From Streptococcus sanguinis (GTDB lineage: Bacteria; Bacillota; Bacilli; Lactobacillales; Streptococcaceae): 64,000 bases of DNA. The notes beneath the pieces are model-generated. The model worked only from the letters and a program-made list of their open reading frames with translations, was not told where the DNA came from and did not search any database. The stretch's first letter is position 1, and each line of letters opens with the position of its first letter. Shown here one piece after another: positions 45,506 to 54,163 of the stretch. The position numbers were made by a program, and so were the translations under genes. The DNA lies in assembly GCF_003943735.1 (NCBI RefSeq), contig NZ_RJMV01000001.1, positions 293,552-357,551 of the forward strand, given 5' to 3'.

Positions 45506-46629
45506 GTCCATTCCTCCTTTATCTGCTCTAAAGGCTGGGTTGATGCCAAATAGCCTTCCTCAGTCCCAAAGACGACCACCTCAATACTGACTTCTGGCTT
45601 ACGATAGCGGAGCAGACGCTCACTTCTAGCCTTGATCTTATCCGCCAAGACCTGATAGACACCCTCATAAGAAAATTCTTTAATGGCTGTCCCAGCTGCC
45701 TCGGTCGTCAAGCACTTATCCACCTTTTCCAGCAGCTCAATAGGCGCCCCCATCAGGGCCAGATTAGCCACCAGCGTTTCCATACGGGCATCCGAGTCCT
45801 TGCTGTGGGTAGAGAAAATCCCAGCAGCTACTTTGACAAACTTGCCCATGTGACCGATCATCAAAACCTTGGTAAAGCCGATGCGCTGCACTTCTTTGAG
45901 GACATGTCCGACAAAGTTACTCATATTGACGATGCGCCCAGCTGGAATCCCAATGCTGTTGGTCGCAAAATCTTCACCATAATTCCCCGGTACCAAGACG
46001 ACTGAGCGATGTCCTTGATTATAGAGCATGGTCAGTTCAATCGTGATGGACGCTTTCCAGCTGTCCTCGGACATTGGATTGACAATCCCTGTCGTTCCCA
46101 AAATTGAAATGCCACCTACAATACCTAGTCTGGAATTGTAGGTCAGCTTGGCCGTTTCTTCGCCGCCAGGAACGGAAATGATAACCCGTGCTCCACAGTT
46201 GGGACCGATAATCTCACGGACATGCTGCTCAATCATCCGTCTAGGAGTTGGATTGATAGCTGCCATGCCGACATCGCAAGCCAGCCCCTTCTCGGTCACG
46301 CGCCCGACGCCCTGACCTCCGTCAATCTCGATTTCCGTCTGATCTGGTAAAAGGGTCACGGTCGAATAAATCAAGAGACCGTGTGTCGCATCCGCATCAT
46401 CACCGCCATCTTTTTCAATGGCCGCTGTCGCTTCTTCTGGTCCAAAGGAAGGATTGTGAACATCCATGGTCACTTCCACGCCTGAAGCCGTATGCACAGT
46501 GACCTTTTCTTCTCTTTCCTGATTTAAGATCATGCTCAAGGCTGCAACAGTCGCTGCCGTCGCACAAGTACCAGTTGTAAAACCTTTTCTTAATTTCTTT
46601 CCATTGACATAAGCGTATTCATCCATCAT
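45502..46629 (-). CDS. cbiD: Cobalt-precorrin-5B C1-methyltransferase CbiD
   Basis: 375 aa. LRKGFTTGTCATAATVAA near the N-terminus, IGPNCGARVIISVPGGEE and LIGHMGKFVKVAAGIF are CbiD signatures. Methylates C1 in the anaerobic route. Start ATG 46629 overlaps the cbiC' stop (TAATG). Confidence 0.95.
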   Translation of the reverse strand: MMDEYAYVNGKKLRKGFTTGTCATAATVAALSMILNQEREEKVTVHTASGVEVTMDVHNPSFGPEEATAAIEKDGGDDADATHGLLIYSTVTLLPDQTEIEIDGGQGVGRVTEKGLACDVGMAAINPTPRRMIEQHVREIIGPNCGARVIISVPGGEETAKLTYNSRLGIVGGISILGTTGIVNPMSEDSWKASITIELTMLYNQGHRSVVLVPGNYGEDFATNSIGIPAGRIVNMSNFVGHVLKEVQRIGFTKVLMIGHMGKFVKVAAGIFSTHSKDSDARMETLVANLALMGAPIELLEKVDKCLTTEAAGTAIKEFSYEGVYQVLADKIKARSERLLRYRKPEVSIEVVVFGTEEGYLASTQPLEQIKEEWT

Positions 46630-47333
46630 TAGCCCTCTCCTTTCTCCGGAGCCTGCTTTTTATCTGAAACACTGTAACGCTCATAGTCCGTAGTGCCTAG
46701 CTTGAGCTGGTAGAGAATGGCATTGACCACAGCTGCTGCGATGGTACTGCCGCCCTTTTGCCCCAATGCCGCAACAGAAGGCACAGAACTTTCATGGAGT
46801 TTGAACTTGGATTCTGCCGCTCCGACAAAGCCGACTGGAACCCCGACAACCGCATCCGGCTGCAAGCTTCCCTCTTCGACCATATCCAAAACCTTGAAGA
46901 TGGACGTTGGAGCATTCCCAAAGACAAAAAGTTTTGGACCGTCCACTTTAGCTGCATATTCTACAGCAGCCATGGAGCGAGTAATTCCCTTTTCCTTAGC
47001 TTCCTGAAAGACTGCCGGCTCATTGACCAGACAACGGTAGGAAACACCTAGGTCATCCAGCAATTTCTTATTAAAACCGCCCAAGACCATGGTTGTATCC
47101 GTAAAAATGGTACCCTTGTTTCGGAGGACGTAGAGGATTTTCTCAATAACCTGATTGGAAAACTTGATATTGTAGAGGTAGTCAAAGTCTGCACTGGTAA
47201 AGACAACCCGCTTGAGCACTGCCTCTTCAAAAGGATCCGAAAAATGAATATCTGGATGCTCTTGGTCAATAATTTCCTGAATCTTGCTGAAACTAGCTTC
47301 TTCAATCTTGTGCGCTGCTTTTAGATAGGACAT
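46629..47333 (-). CDS. cbiC: CbiC paralogue lacking the catalytic histidine
   Basis: 234 aa, aligned without gaps to its neighbour over the N-terminal half. The active-site segment reads KRVVFTSADFDYLY, with Phe45 (codon TTT at 47201-47199) where the neighbour and the family have His. GNAPTSIFKVL and GVPVGFVGAAESK are kept, so the fold and ligand pocket look intact. The reading frame is complete and spacing to the next copy is zero, so it is not a decayed pseudogene. It may be a non-catalytic partner, a cobyrinate carrier or a changed enzyme. Confidence 0.9.
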   Translation of the reverse strand: MSYLKAAHKIEEASFSKIQEIIDQEHPDIHFSDPFEEAVLKRVVFTSADFDYLYNIKFSNQVIEKILYVLRNKGTIFTDTTMVLGGFNKKLLDDLGVSYRCLVNEPAVFQEAKEKGITRSMAAVEYAAKVDGPKLFVFGNAPTSIFKVLDMVEEGSLQPDAVVGVPVGFVGAAESKFKLHESSVPSVAALGQKGGSTIAAAVVNAILYQLKLGTTDYERYSVSDKKQAPEKGEG

Positions 47334-48032
47334 CTAGTTCTTTCCTCCTTCTTTACTGGATGGTGTAGAGTAGCGGACATAGTCATCCGTCACCACTTCT
47401 CTCAGCTGGTAGATAATGGCATTGATAATGGCTACTACAATCGTGCTGCCGCCTTTTCTGCCGAGATTGACAAGGGCCGGAAGACCTGACTGAAGCAGTT
47501 CTTCTTTTGACTCTTCGACATTGATAAAGCCGACTGGAACCCCAATCACTGCATCAACTTCTACCAATCCCTGCTCTGCTAGCTCAATCAGATAAGATAA
47601 AGCCGTAGGAGCACCACCGAAGGCAAATACTTTAGGACCTTCAATCTTAGCTGCTATCTCAACTGCTGCCATAGCTCTGGTAATCTGCTTTTCCTTGGCC
47701 AGCGCAACCACTTCTTCATCGCTTATCAAACAACGATAGCTCACACCCAGCTGGTCAAGTACGCGCTTGTTAATCCCATTGAGAGAGATATTGGAGTCTA
47801 GCAGGATAGTCCCCTCAGCTCTGATTACTTCTTCTATTTTTTTAAGGACATCATGCTCAAAGCGCATGGTGTAGAGATAATCGAAATCTCCCGTCGTATG
47901 GATAGCCCTCTTGATAATGGATTCTTCCATTTCCGAATGGAAGACATAATCAGGATCTTTTTCAGTAATCATAGACTGAATAATTTGAAAGCTCTTTTCC
48001 TCGATAGAGGAAGGATTTTGGATATATGTCAT
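47334..48032 (-). CDS. cbiC: Cobalt-precorrin-8 methylmutase CbiC
   Basis: 232 aa. KRAIHTTGDFDYLY carries His45, equivalent to the catalytic His43 of CobH, and RCLISDEEV, GGAPTALSYL and GVPVGFINVEESKEEL complete the site. Moves the methyl group from C11 to C12 to give cobyrinic acid. Probably the functional member of the tandem pair. Confidence 0.95.
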   Translation of the reverse strand: MTYIQNPSSIEEKSFQIIQSMITEKDPDYVFHSEMEESIIKRAIHTTGDFDYLYTMRFEHDVLKKIEEVIRAEGTILLDSNISLNGINKRVLDQLGVSYRCLISDEEVVALAKEKQITRAMAAVEIAAKIEGPKVFAFGGAPTALSYLIELAEQGLVEVDAVIGVPVGFINVEESKEELLQSGLPALVNLGRKGGSTIVVAIINAIIYQLREVVTDDYVRYSTPSSKEGGKN

Positions 48033-48041
48033 AGTATACTC

Positions 48042-48992
48042 CTATAAATATGCTTGCTTTACTAAATAAAAAAGAGTGAACAAGATTAAACCTGTCATGG
48101 TACTTGTATAAAGCAGAGAGATAGCCGTCTGAATATCATCTGCCTCAACCGATCTGGAAGCCTCTCCAATAGTCGGCTTCTCAATCAGCTCTCCGTGATA
48201 GACATGCGGTCCGCCCAGCTGAATCCCCAAAGCCCCAGCCACAACTGCCTCTGAAAAAGCACTGTTGGGACTAGCATGCTGGTAGCGATCCCGCCAGCCA
48301 ATCCGCAGGGCTCCTTTGACATCCAGCAGTAAAATCTGACTGCTGAGAATCAAGAAAAGCCAAGTCAAACGCGCAGGAATCAGATTGGCCAGATCATCCA
48401 TCTTGGCAGATATGAGACCGATTTTGCGGTATTTCTCCGTCTTATAGCCCACCATAGAGTCCAAGGTGTTGATGGCCTTATATGTCATAGCTAGAATGGG
48501 GCCGCCTAAAAAGAGGCAGAGCAGAGGTCCGATAACCCCGTCACTGGTATTTTCAGCCACCGTCTCAATCGTCGCCTTGCTGATTTCCTCTGGTGTCAGC
48601 TGGGAAGTTTCACGGCCGACAATCATACCAACTTGCTTTCTAGCTTCTTCCAAAGTGCCAAACTTGAGCCTATGGTAAACCTTTTGGGCCTCAAAAGCCA
48701 GACTTTTAGCCGCCAGACTGGCATAGGCCAGATAGATCCAGACGATCCAGTAGAGGACAGGATGAACCAGACCAGCCAACCAAAGCAACCCGTAGCTGAC
48801 TCCCAGCGCCAGTCCAACTGTTGTTAACCAGAGGAAAAAGCCAAATAGATAGGGCGAAAACTGCCTTTTCTCCTGCAAGCGCATGCATAGATAAATATAG
48901 GAACCCATCCACTTGACTGGATGAGGCCAGCTATAGGGGTCGCCAATCAGCCAGTCCAGCAAGACGGCCAAAAAAATTGCAATGAGTGTCAT
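48042..48992 (-). CDS. cbiB: Adenosylcobinamide-phosphate synthase CbiB
   Basis: 316 aa membrane protein. DWLIGDPYSWPHPVKWMG at the N-terminus, ETVAENTSDGVIGPL and the ending SPNSAFSEAVVAGALGIQLGG motif are diagnostic. Attaches aminopropanol phosphate (from PduX and CobD) to adenosylcobyric acid. Lies 1 nt after the cbiA stop. Confidence 0.95.
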   Translation of the reverse strand: MTLIAIFLAVLLDWLIGDPYSWPHPVKWMGSYIYLCMRLQEKRQFSPYLFGFFLWLTTVGLALGVSYGLLWLAGLVHPVLYWIVWIYLAYASLAAKSLAFEAQKVYHRLKFGTLEEARKQVGMIVGRETSQLTPEEISKATIETVAENTSDGVIGPLLCLFLGGPILAMTYKAINTLDSMVGYKTEKYRKIGLISAKMDDLANLIPARLTWLFLILSSQILLLDVKGALRIGWRDRYQHASPNSAFSEAVVAGALGIQLGGPHVYHGELIEKPTIGEASRSVEADDIQTAISLLYTSTMTGLILFTLFYLVKQAYL

Positions 48993-48993
48993 A

Positions 48994-50352
48994 TCAGTTC
49001 GCCTCTTTGATATAGTTCAGCCAGTTGGCTAGCAGCTGCTCGTCCTGATAAAAATGAACATGCAAGTAGCTGGCAAAGGTCCGGCCCTTTTGATAACCGC
49101 CTGTCCAGGCAGCTACGACCTGACCGTCTCTGGCCTTCTCTAGCTTGAGGACCGTATCTTCCTCCGTCTCAAAGACTGAATGGTGAAACTCATGTCCCCT
49201 GACCTCTGTACCTTTAGGACCAAAAAGACTGTCTACCTGCGTTTCTGCTTGGCAGTAGCCAAAGCTTTTCAGGCCGGGGGTCATCAGGCTCTTGCCCTTG
49301 AAAATACCGACCATTTCATAGACCTGACCCTCTACTTCCAGCAGCTCTCCCAGATACATGAGGCCGCCGCATTCTGCGTAGATTGGCCGGCCCTGCTCGT
49401 GAGCTTTCTTAACCGAAGCCCGAAAGTCAGCATTTACCATCAGCTCCTGAGCGTAGACTTCTGGAAAACCGCCGCCAAAATAATAAGCATCTGCAGCTGG
49501 CAGTTCCTTATCTTTCAGAGGGCTGAAAGGCACTAGCTGGACATTGAGGTCTCTTAGAAAGTCTAGATTATCTTCGTAGTAAAAGTGGAAAGCATCATCC
49601 AAAGCATAAGCCAAAGTCAAGGGCTGATCATTATGGATATGAAAAGGGTTTGTCATCCGCTTATCGGGCAGTTCTGCCTTTTTCAGCAGCCTGTCTAGAT
49701 TTATATGCTTGGCTGCTGCCGCTCCCAACTCCTCAAATCGACGGTCCAGATCTTCCATTTCTACGTCAGGGATTAGACCCAGATGGCGCGATGGCAGCTC
49801 TGCTGTCGCATTTTTAGGGAGATAGCCCAGCACTTCTACATCAGTATAACGCTCAATGGCGCCCTTGATGAGTTCATAATGGTTCTGTGAAGCCACCCGA
49901 TTGATAATGACCCCAGCAATATCCAAGTCCGGATCAAAAGTCGCAAAGCCATGGACCATGGCTGCCGCCGAGGTGGATGTTGCCTTACCATCAATAATCA
50001 AGACAACCGGAATGCCCAACTTTTTAGCAACAGAAGCAGAAGACGCACAGTCTTTGTCCGTTCCCAGACCATCAAAGAGCCCCATGACTCCTTCGACTAC
50101 TGCCACATCTGCATCTCCATGCCATTTGTAGTAGGACCAAGCCAGACTCTGATTGTCCGGTATCATAAAGCTGTCCACATTCCGTGAAGGCCGCTTGGTA
50201 ATCCGACTATGATAAGCTGTATCAATATAATCAGGTCCTACCTTATAAGGCTGGACCTGATAACCTCTGTCTGCCAGAGCTTTCAAAATCCCTAGGGTAA
50301 CTGTTGTCTTTCCGACACCGCTGGAAACACCAGCCAGCATAAATTGCTTCAT
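48994..50352 (-). CDS. cbiA: Cobyrinic acid a,c-diamide synthase CbiA
   Basis: 452 aa. ATP-binding GVSSGVGKTTVTLGIL at the N-terminus and VVEGVMGLFDG; C-terminal glutaminase with Cys in YAECGGLMYLG and His in GHEFHHSVFE. Amidates the a and c side chains. First gene of the long cbi operon; GGAG lies 7 nt before the ATG, preceded by a terminator-containing leader. Confidence 0.95.
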   Translation of the reverse strand: MKQFMLAGVSSGVGKTTVTLGILKALADRGYQVQPYKVGPDYIDTAYHSRITKRPSRNVDSFMIPDNQSLAWSYYKWHGDADVAVVEGVMGLFDGLGTDKDCASSASVAKKLGIPVVLIIDGKATSTSAAAMVHGFATFDPDLDIAGVIINRVASQNHYELIKGAIERYTDVEVLGYLPKNATAELPSRHLGLIPDVEMEDLDRRFEELGAAAAKHINLDRLLKKAELPDKRMTNPFHIHNDQPLTLAYALDDAFHFYYEDNLDFLRDLNVQLVPFSPLKDKELPAADAYYFGGGFPEVYAQELMVNADFRASVKKAHEQGRPIYAECGGLMYLGELLEVEGQVYEMVGIFKGKSLMTPGLKSFGYCQAETQVDSLFGPKGTEVRGHEFHHSVFETEEDTVLKLEKARDGQVVAAWTGGYQKGRTFASYLHVHFYQDEQLLANWLNYIKEAN

Positions 50353-50375
50353 TACTTTACTCCAGATTTGCTGAT

Positions 50376-50462
50376 AAAAAAAGTACTACAAAAAAATAAG
50401 GAATTTTTATTTTTTGTAGCACCGTTGCTCACTTATATGTAGAGCAAACACCCCGTTGTGTT
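50376..50462 (-). promoter_or_regulatory. ANTAR-type dual-hexaloop attenuator of the cbi operon
   Basis: P1 (50462-50447) is AACAC/GTGTT with loop AACGGG. P2 (50429-50418) is AGC/GCT with loop AACGGT. The terminator 5' arm (50422-50407) begins in the P2 loop and pairs over about 16 bp with 50399-50383, followed by seven U (50382-50376). TTGCTC in the 17-nt linker can also pair with GAGCAA at the start of P2, a possible extra switch. This is the same architecture as the eutG and eutA leaders, and no cobalamin riboswitch is present. Confidence 0.8.
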
Positions 50463-50516
50463 CGCTTTCAGTTCTTATATTAAATTTATTTTAATATAAA
50501 GCATAAAAGCTGTCAA
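50457..50516 (-). promoter_or_regulatory. cbi operon promoter and downstream cre-like site
   Basis: Minus-strand TTGACA (50516-50511), 17-nt spacer, TAAAAT (50493-50488); predicted start near 50481. A cre-like TGAAAGCGAACACA (50470-50457, 13 of 14) lies just downstream of the start as a potential CcpA roadblock. Confidence 0.75.
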
Positions 50517-50603
50517 GTTTTTAATAGAGCATCTGCGAAAAAAGTCAGGATTTTAGAGCGTCTTCACTGAAAACTGAGCATTTTTTACAATTCTGTTAAA
50601 TTT

Positions 50604-50640
50604 AAAAAAACATCAGAAAAACGAACATTCCTGATGTTTT
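50604..50640 (-). terminator. Terminator of the ABC exporter operon
   Basis: Minus-strand AACATCAG...CTGATGTT hairpin followed by TTTTTTT, just after the 50650 stop. It insulates the cbi promoter from upstream transcription. Confidence 0.85.
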
Positions 50641-50649
50641 ATTTGAGCA

Positions 50650-52407
50650 TCAACCTGCATCTTCCTCGACAAACTGACTATTATAGAGATCCGCATAGAA
50701 GCCATTCTGATCCATGAGTTCATCATGGTTGCCCTGCTCGATGATATTTCCATCGCGCATGACCAAGATAAGATCCGCATTACGGATAGTAGACAGGCGG
50801 TGAGCAATGACAAAGGAAGTCCGACCCTCCATGAGTTTGTCCATGGCCTTTTGAATCAGCTCCTCCGTCCGCGTATCGACTGACGAAGTTGCTTCATCCA
50901 AGATCAAGAGCGGTGCGTCTTTCAGCAGAGCACGAGCGATTGTCAACAGCTGCTTCTGACCAACTGATAAGTTGACCGTATCATCCAGCACCGTATCATA
51001 GCCCTGCGGCAGAGTCATGATAAAGTGATGAACACCGACCGCCTTCGCTGCGGCAACAACTGCTTCATCCGTGACATGCTCCTGATTGTAAATCAAGTTT
51101 TCTCGAATAGTTCCTTCAAAGAGCCAGGTATCCTGCAAGACCATTGAAAAGGCATCGTGAACCTCGGAGCGTTTCATATCCTTAATATCTATACCATCAA
51201 TGCTGATACGCCCTTTATTAATTTCATAGAACTTCATGAGCAGATTAACGATGGTCGTCTTACCAGCACCCGTCGGGCCGACAATGGCAATCTTCTGTCC
51301 AGCTTTGGCCCGGGCTGAGAAATCATGAATAATCGTCTGGTCTGGCTTGTAGCCAAAGAAGACATCTTCAAAGGCAACATCTCCCTTGACAGCAGTAAGC
51401 TGCTGCTCTTTATGCTGGTCGTCTTCCATCTCAGGCTCAGCCAGAAATTCAAGGACACGAACCAGTGCTGCACCAGCCTGCTGCAAGACAGTGATTCCTT
51501 GCGCAATCTGTGACAAAGGCTGAGAGAAGGTCCGCACATAAACCATAAAGGCGACAATAATTCCGATACTAATAGAGCCATTAATCGCCAGAGCAGCACC
51601 GACCAAAATAACCAGCACATAGGCGAAATTACCTGTAAAGAACATGAGCGGCATCATCATGCCAGAGATAAATTGAGACTTCCAAATACTGTTATAGAGA
51701 TTATGATTGAGAACTGCAAAGCGCTCCTTTGACTGCTCAATAGCATTATAGCTGGTAACGACATTATGACCGGAGTACATCTCCTCCACATAACCGTTTA
51801 CCGCAGCCAGATCGTTTTGCTGGGCGGTGAAATAGCCCTGAGACTTGCCCATGATGAGACCGACAAAGACAAAGCCTAATATAGTAGCCAAGATGGTTAC
51901 TAAGGCCAAGATCCAGTTCATAAAGAACATGGTCAAAACCACAGCCACCAAGAGCAGGCTGGCAGAGATAACGTTACCTAGACTCTGGTTGAGGGATTGG
52001 CCGACCGTATCTACATCATTGGTCACGCGCGACAGAGTATCCCCCTGAGAATGACCATCGAAATAGCCCAGCGGCAGCTTATTAATCTTCTCTGCAATGG
52101 CCGTCCGCAGTCGCTTAGAGAAATACTGGATAACCGTACTGATGATAAAGGACTGGCCGTAGTTGAGCAAGGCTCCGACTGCATAGAGCACGGTCAGCAG
52201 AAGTGCAATCTCAGACACAGCTTTTAAATCAATGCTGGTAGCCAAACCTTCAGAGATAAGATTGGTAATTTCTTTTAGTTTATTTGGCCCATAGACTGTA
52301 ATAATGTTTGACAAGACAGCTCCCACAAATGCCAAAGCAAGAGGAAGCTGGAAGCCTTTGAGATAAGGCCGTATCTGGCTAAATAATGAAGGCTTCTTAT
52401 TTTCCAT
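50650..52407 (-). CDS. Heterodimeric ABC exporter subunit B (canonical nucleotide site)
   Basis: 585 aa: six-span transmembrane domain (about 1-320) then ATPase with Walker A GPTGAGKTT, signature LSVGQKQ and Walker B LLILDEATSSVD with the catalytic Glu. Pairs with the product of 52397-54163, which has a degenerate site. Multidrug or peptide export of the LmrCD/EfrCD kind is likely. Overlaps the partner's stop by 11 nt. Confidence 0.88.
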   Translation of the reverse strand: MENKKPSLFSQIRPYLKGFQLPLALAFVGAVLSNIITVYGPNKLKEITNLISEGLATSIDLKAVSEIALLLTVLYAVGALLNYGQSFIISTVIQYFSKRLRTAIAEKINKLPLGYFDGHSQGDTLSRVTNDVDTVGQSLNQSLGNVISASLLLVAVVLTMFFMNWILALVTILATILGFVFVGLIMGKSQGYFTAQQNDLAAVNGYVEEMYSGHNVVTSYNAIEQSKERFAVLNHNLYNSIWKSQFISGMMMPLMFFTGNFAYVLVILVGAALAINGSISIGIIVAFMVYVRTFSQPLSQIAQGITVLQQAGAALVRVLEFLAEPEMEDDQHKEQQLTAVKGDVAFEDVFFGYKPDQTIIHDFSARAKAGQKIAIVGPTGAGKTTIVNLLMKFYEINKGRISIDGIDIKDMKRSEVHDAFSMVLQDTWLFEGTIRENLIYNQEHVTDEAVVAAAKAVGVHHFIMTLPQGYDTVLDDTVNLSVGQKQLLTIARALLKDAPLLILDEATSSVDTRTEELIQKAMDKLMEGRTSFVIAHRLSTIRNADLILVMRDGNIIEQGNHDELMDQNGFYADLYNSQFVEEDAG

Positions 52408-54163
52408 TTTCTAATTCCTCCTTGGATAGTTGTGAGTAGGCAATTTCTTGATAGACTTCGTTGCTGGCCAAAAGCTCTCGGTGGGTACCTTGACCGACCA
52501 CCTTACCAGCATCCAAGACCAAGATTTGATCCGCATCCATGATAGTAGAAATCCGCTGCGCTACGATTAGCTTGGTCATATCCTGCGTCCGCTCAGCCAG
52601 TTCTTTGCGCAAAATGCGGTCTGTCTTATAGTCCAGCGCTGAGAAAGAATCATCAAAGATGAGGATTTCTGGCTTACGAGCCAATGCTCTGGCAATAGCC
52701 AAACGCTGACGCTGGCCACCAGAGAAGTTGGTTCCGCTTTGAGCCACTTCAGCTTTCAGCCCCTTTTCCTTCTCTTGGACAAAGGGCTTAGCCTGTGCAA
52801 GGTCAAGAGCCTCCCACATTTTCTGCTCATCCAGCGGGCTTTCTTTGCTTTGACCCAAGTCCAGATTGCTCTCGATATCGCCAGAGAAAAGCACCGCCTT
52901 TTGCGGGATGTAGCCGACCTTATTATGCAAGTCTTCCAGCTGGTAATCCTGAATATTGACACCATCTACCAGAATCTCTCCTTCAGTTACATCGTAGAAA
53001 CGAGGAATGAGATTGACTAGCGTGGATTTCCCTGAACCAGTTGAACCGATAAAGGCCACGGTATCACCAGCCTGCGCTGTAAAGCTAACATGCTCAATGA
53101 CTGCTTCTGAATTCTTGGAATAGCGGAAGGACACATCTCGAAAGATCACTTCTCCCTTGCTATCCGCTGCTGCCTTAGGCTGTTTCGAACTGGTGATAGA
53201 AGAATGCAGGTCCAGTACTTCATTAATCCGGCCAGCCGATACAATGGTCCGAGGCAGGACAATGAAGAGAGCACCCATAAGCAAGAACCCAATCACAATC
53301 TGCATAGCATAGGACATAAAGACGACCATATCACTGAAGAGTGGGAGACGCTCCTGCAGCCCAGCCTCCTGGATCAAATAAGCACCAATCCAGTAAATCG
53401 CCAGTGTCAAGCCGCTGGAAATCCCCATCATAACTGGATTCATCATGGCCATCAGACGACCGATGAAAAGATTGAGTCGGGTTACTTCATCATTGGCCGC
53501 CGCAAACTTCTCATCCTGATAATCCTCAGCATTGTAAGCCCGGACCACGCGAATCCCAGTCAGACTCTCTCTAGTGACGCTATTTAGCTTATCGACCAAA
53601 CGCTGCGCCACTGATTGCTTAGGAAAGGCCAATGTAACCAAAACTACTGTCAGCAGGATATTCACTATAACAGCAATAAGCACTGCTGTCAGCCAGTTCT
53701 CGGACTTACCGATAATCTTGGTCATAGCCCAAATCGCCATAATCGGTCCCCTGGTCACCACCTGCAGTCCCATGGTAATTAAAGTTTGCACCTGAGTAAT
53801 GTCATTCGTTGTCCGAGTTAGCAAACTAGGAATCGAAAATTTCTTAATCTCCGTCTGCGAATAGTCTAGCACACGGTTGAAAATATCGCTCCGCAAACTC
53901 TGGGTAAAGCTAGCTGCTATACGAGCGGCAAAAAAGCCAACCACAATAGCTGACAACAAGCTAGCAAAAGACAGGCCGATCATTTTCAGGCCTGGCTCCC
54001 ACAAATCTGCTAAACCAGTCCCTGGCGTTTGCAATAGCTCTGTAATTGTTGAAATATAAGTCGGAACTTCTAATTCCAAATATACCGTTAGGAAGGTGAA
54101 GAGCACACTGAGAACAATCATGCTCACTTCCCTTGCCGTCAGCCGTTTAAATAACTTAAACAT
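52397..54163 (-). CDS. Heterodimeric ABC exporter subunit A (degenerate nucleotide site)
   Basis: 588 aa from ATG 54163 (MFKLFKRLTAREVS), with GGAGG 5 nt upstream; another ATG four codons earlier lacks a site. Six spans then ATPase: Walker A GSTGSGKST, signature FSGGQRQ, Walker B ILIFDDSFSALD with Asp in place of the catalytic Glu, as in asymmetric exporters. Overlaps the marR stop by 8 nt. Confidence 0.88.
   Translation of the reverse strand: MFKLFKRLTAREVSMIVLSVLFTFLTVYLELEVPTYISTITELLQTPGTGLADLWEPGLKMIGLSFASLLSAIVVGFFAARIAASFTQSLRSDIFNRVLDYSQTEIKKFSIPSLLTRTTNDITQVQTLITMGLQVVTRGPIMAIWAMTKIIGKSENWLTAVLIAVIVNILLTVVLVTLAFPKQSVAQRLVDKLNSVTRESLTGIRVVRAYNAEDYQDEKFAAANDEVTRLNLFIGRLMAMMNPVMMGISSGLTLAIYWIGAYLIQEAGLQERLPLFSDMVVFMSYAMQIVIGFLLMGALFIVLPRTIVSAGRINEVLDLHSSITSSKQPKAAADSKGEVIFRDVSFRYSKNSEAVIEHVSFTAQAGDTVAFIGSTGSGKSTLVNLIPRFYDVTEGEILVDGVNIQDYQLEDLHNKVGYIPQKAVLFSGDIESNLDLGQSKESPLDEQKMWEALDLAQAKPFVQEKEKGLKAEVAQSGTNFSGGQRQRLAIARALARKPEILIFDDSFSALDYKTDRILRKELAERTQDMTKLIVAQRISTIMDADQILVLDAGKVVGQGTHRELLASNEVYQEIAYSQLSKEELENGK

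Noticed and set aside
46629..47333. Second cbiC as a pseudogene
   Set aside because: The frame is full length, ligand-pocket motifs are conserved and translation coupling to cbiD is intact; only the catalytic residue is changed.
50353..50516. Cobalamin riboswitch before cbiA
   Set aside because: Searched for the CCGCCACTGT core and the B12 box on the minus strand of the leader; neither is present. The terminator goes with hexaloop hairpins instead.
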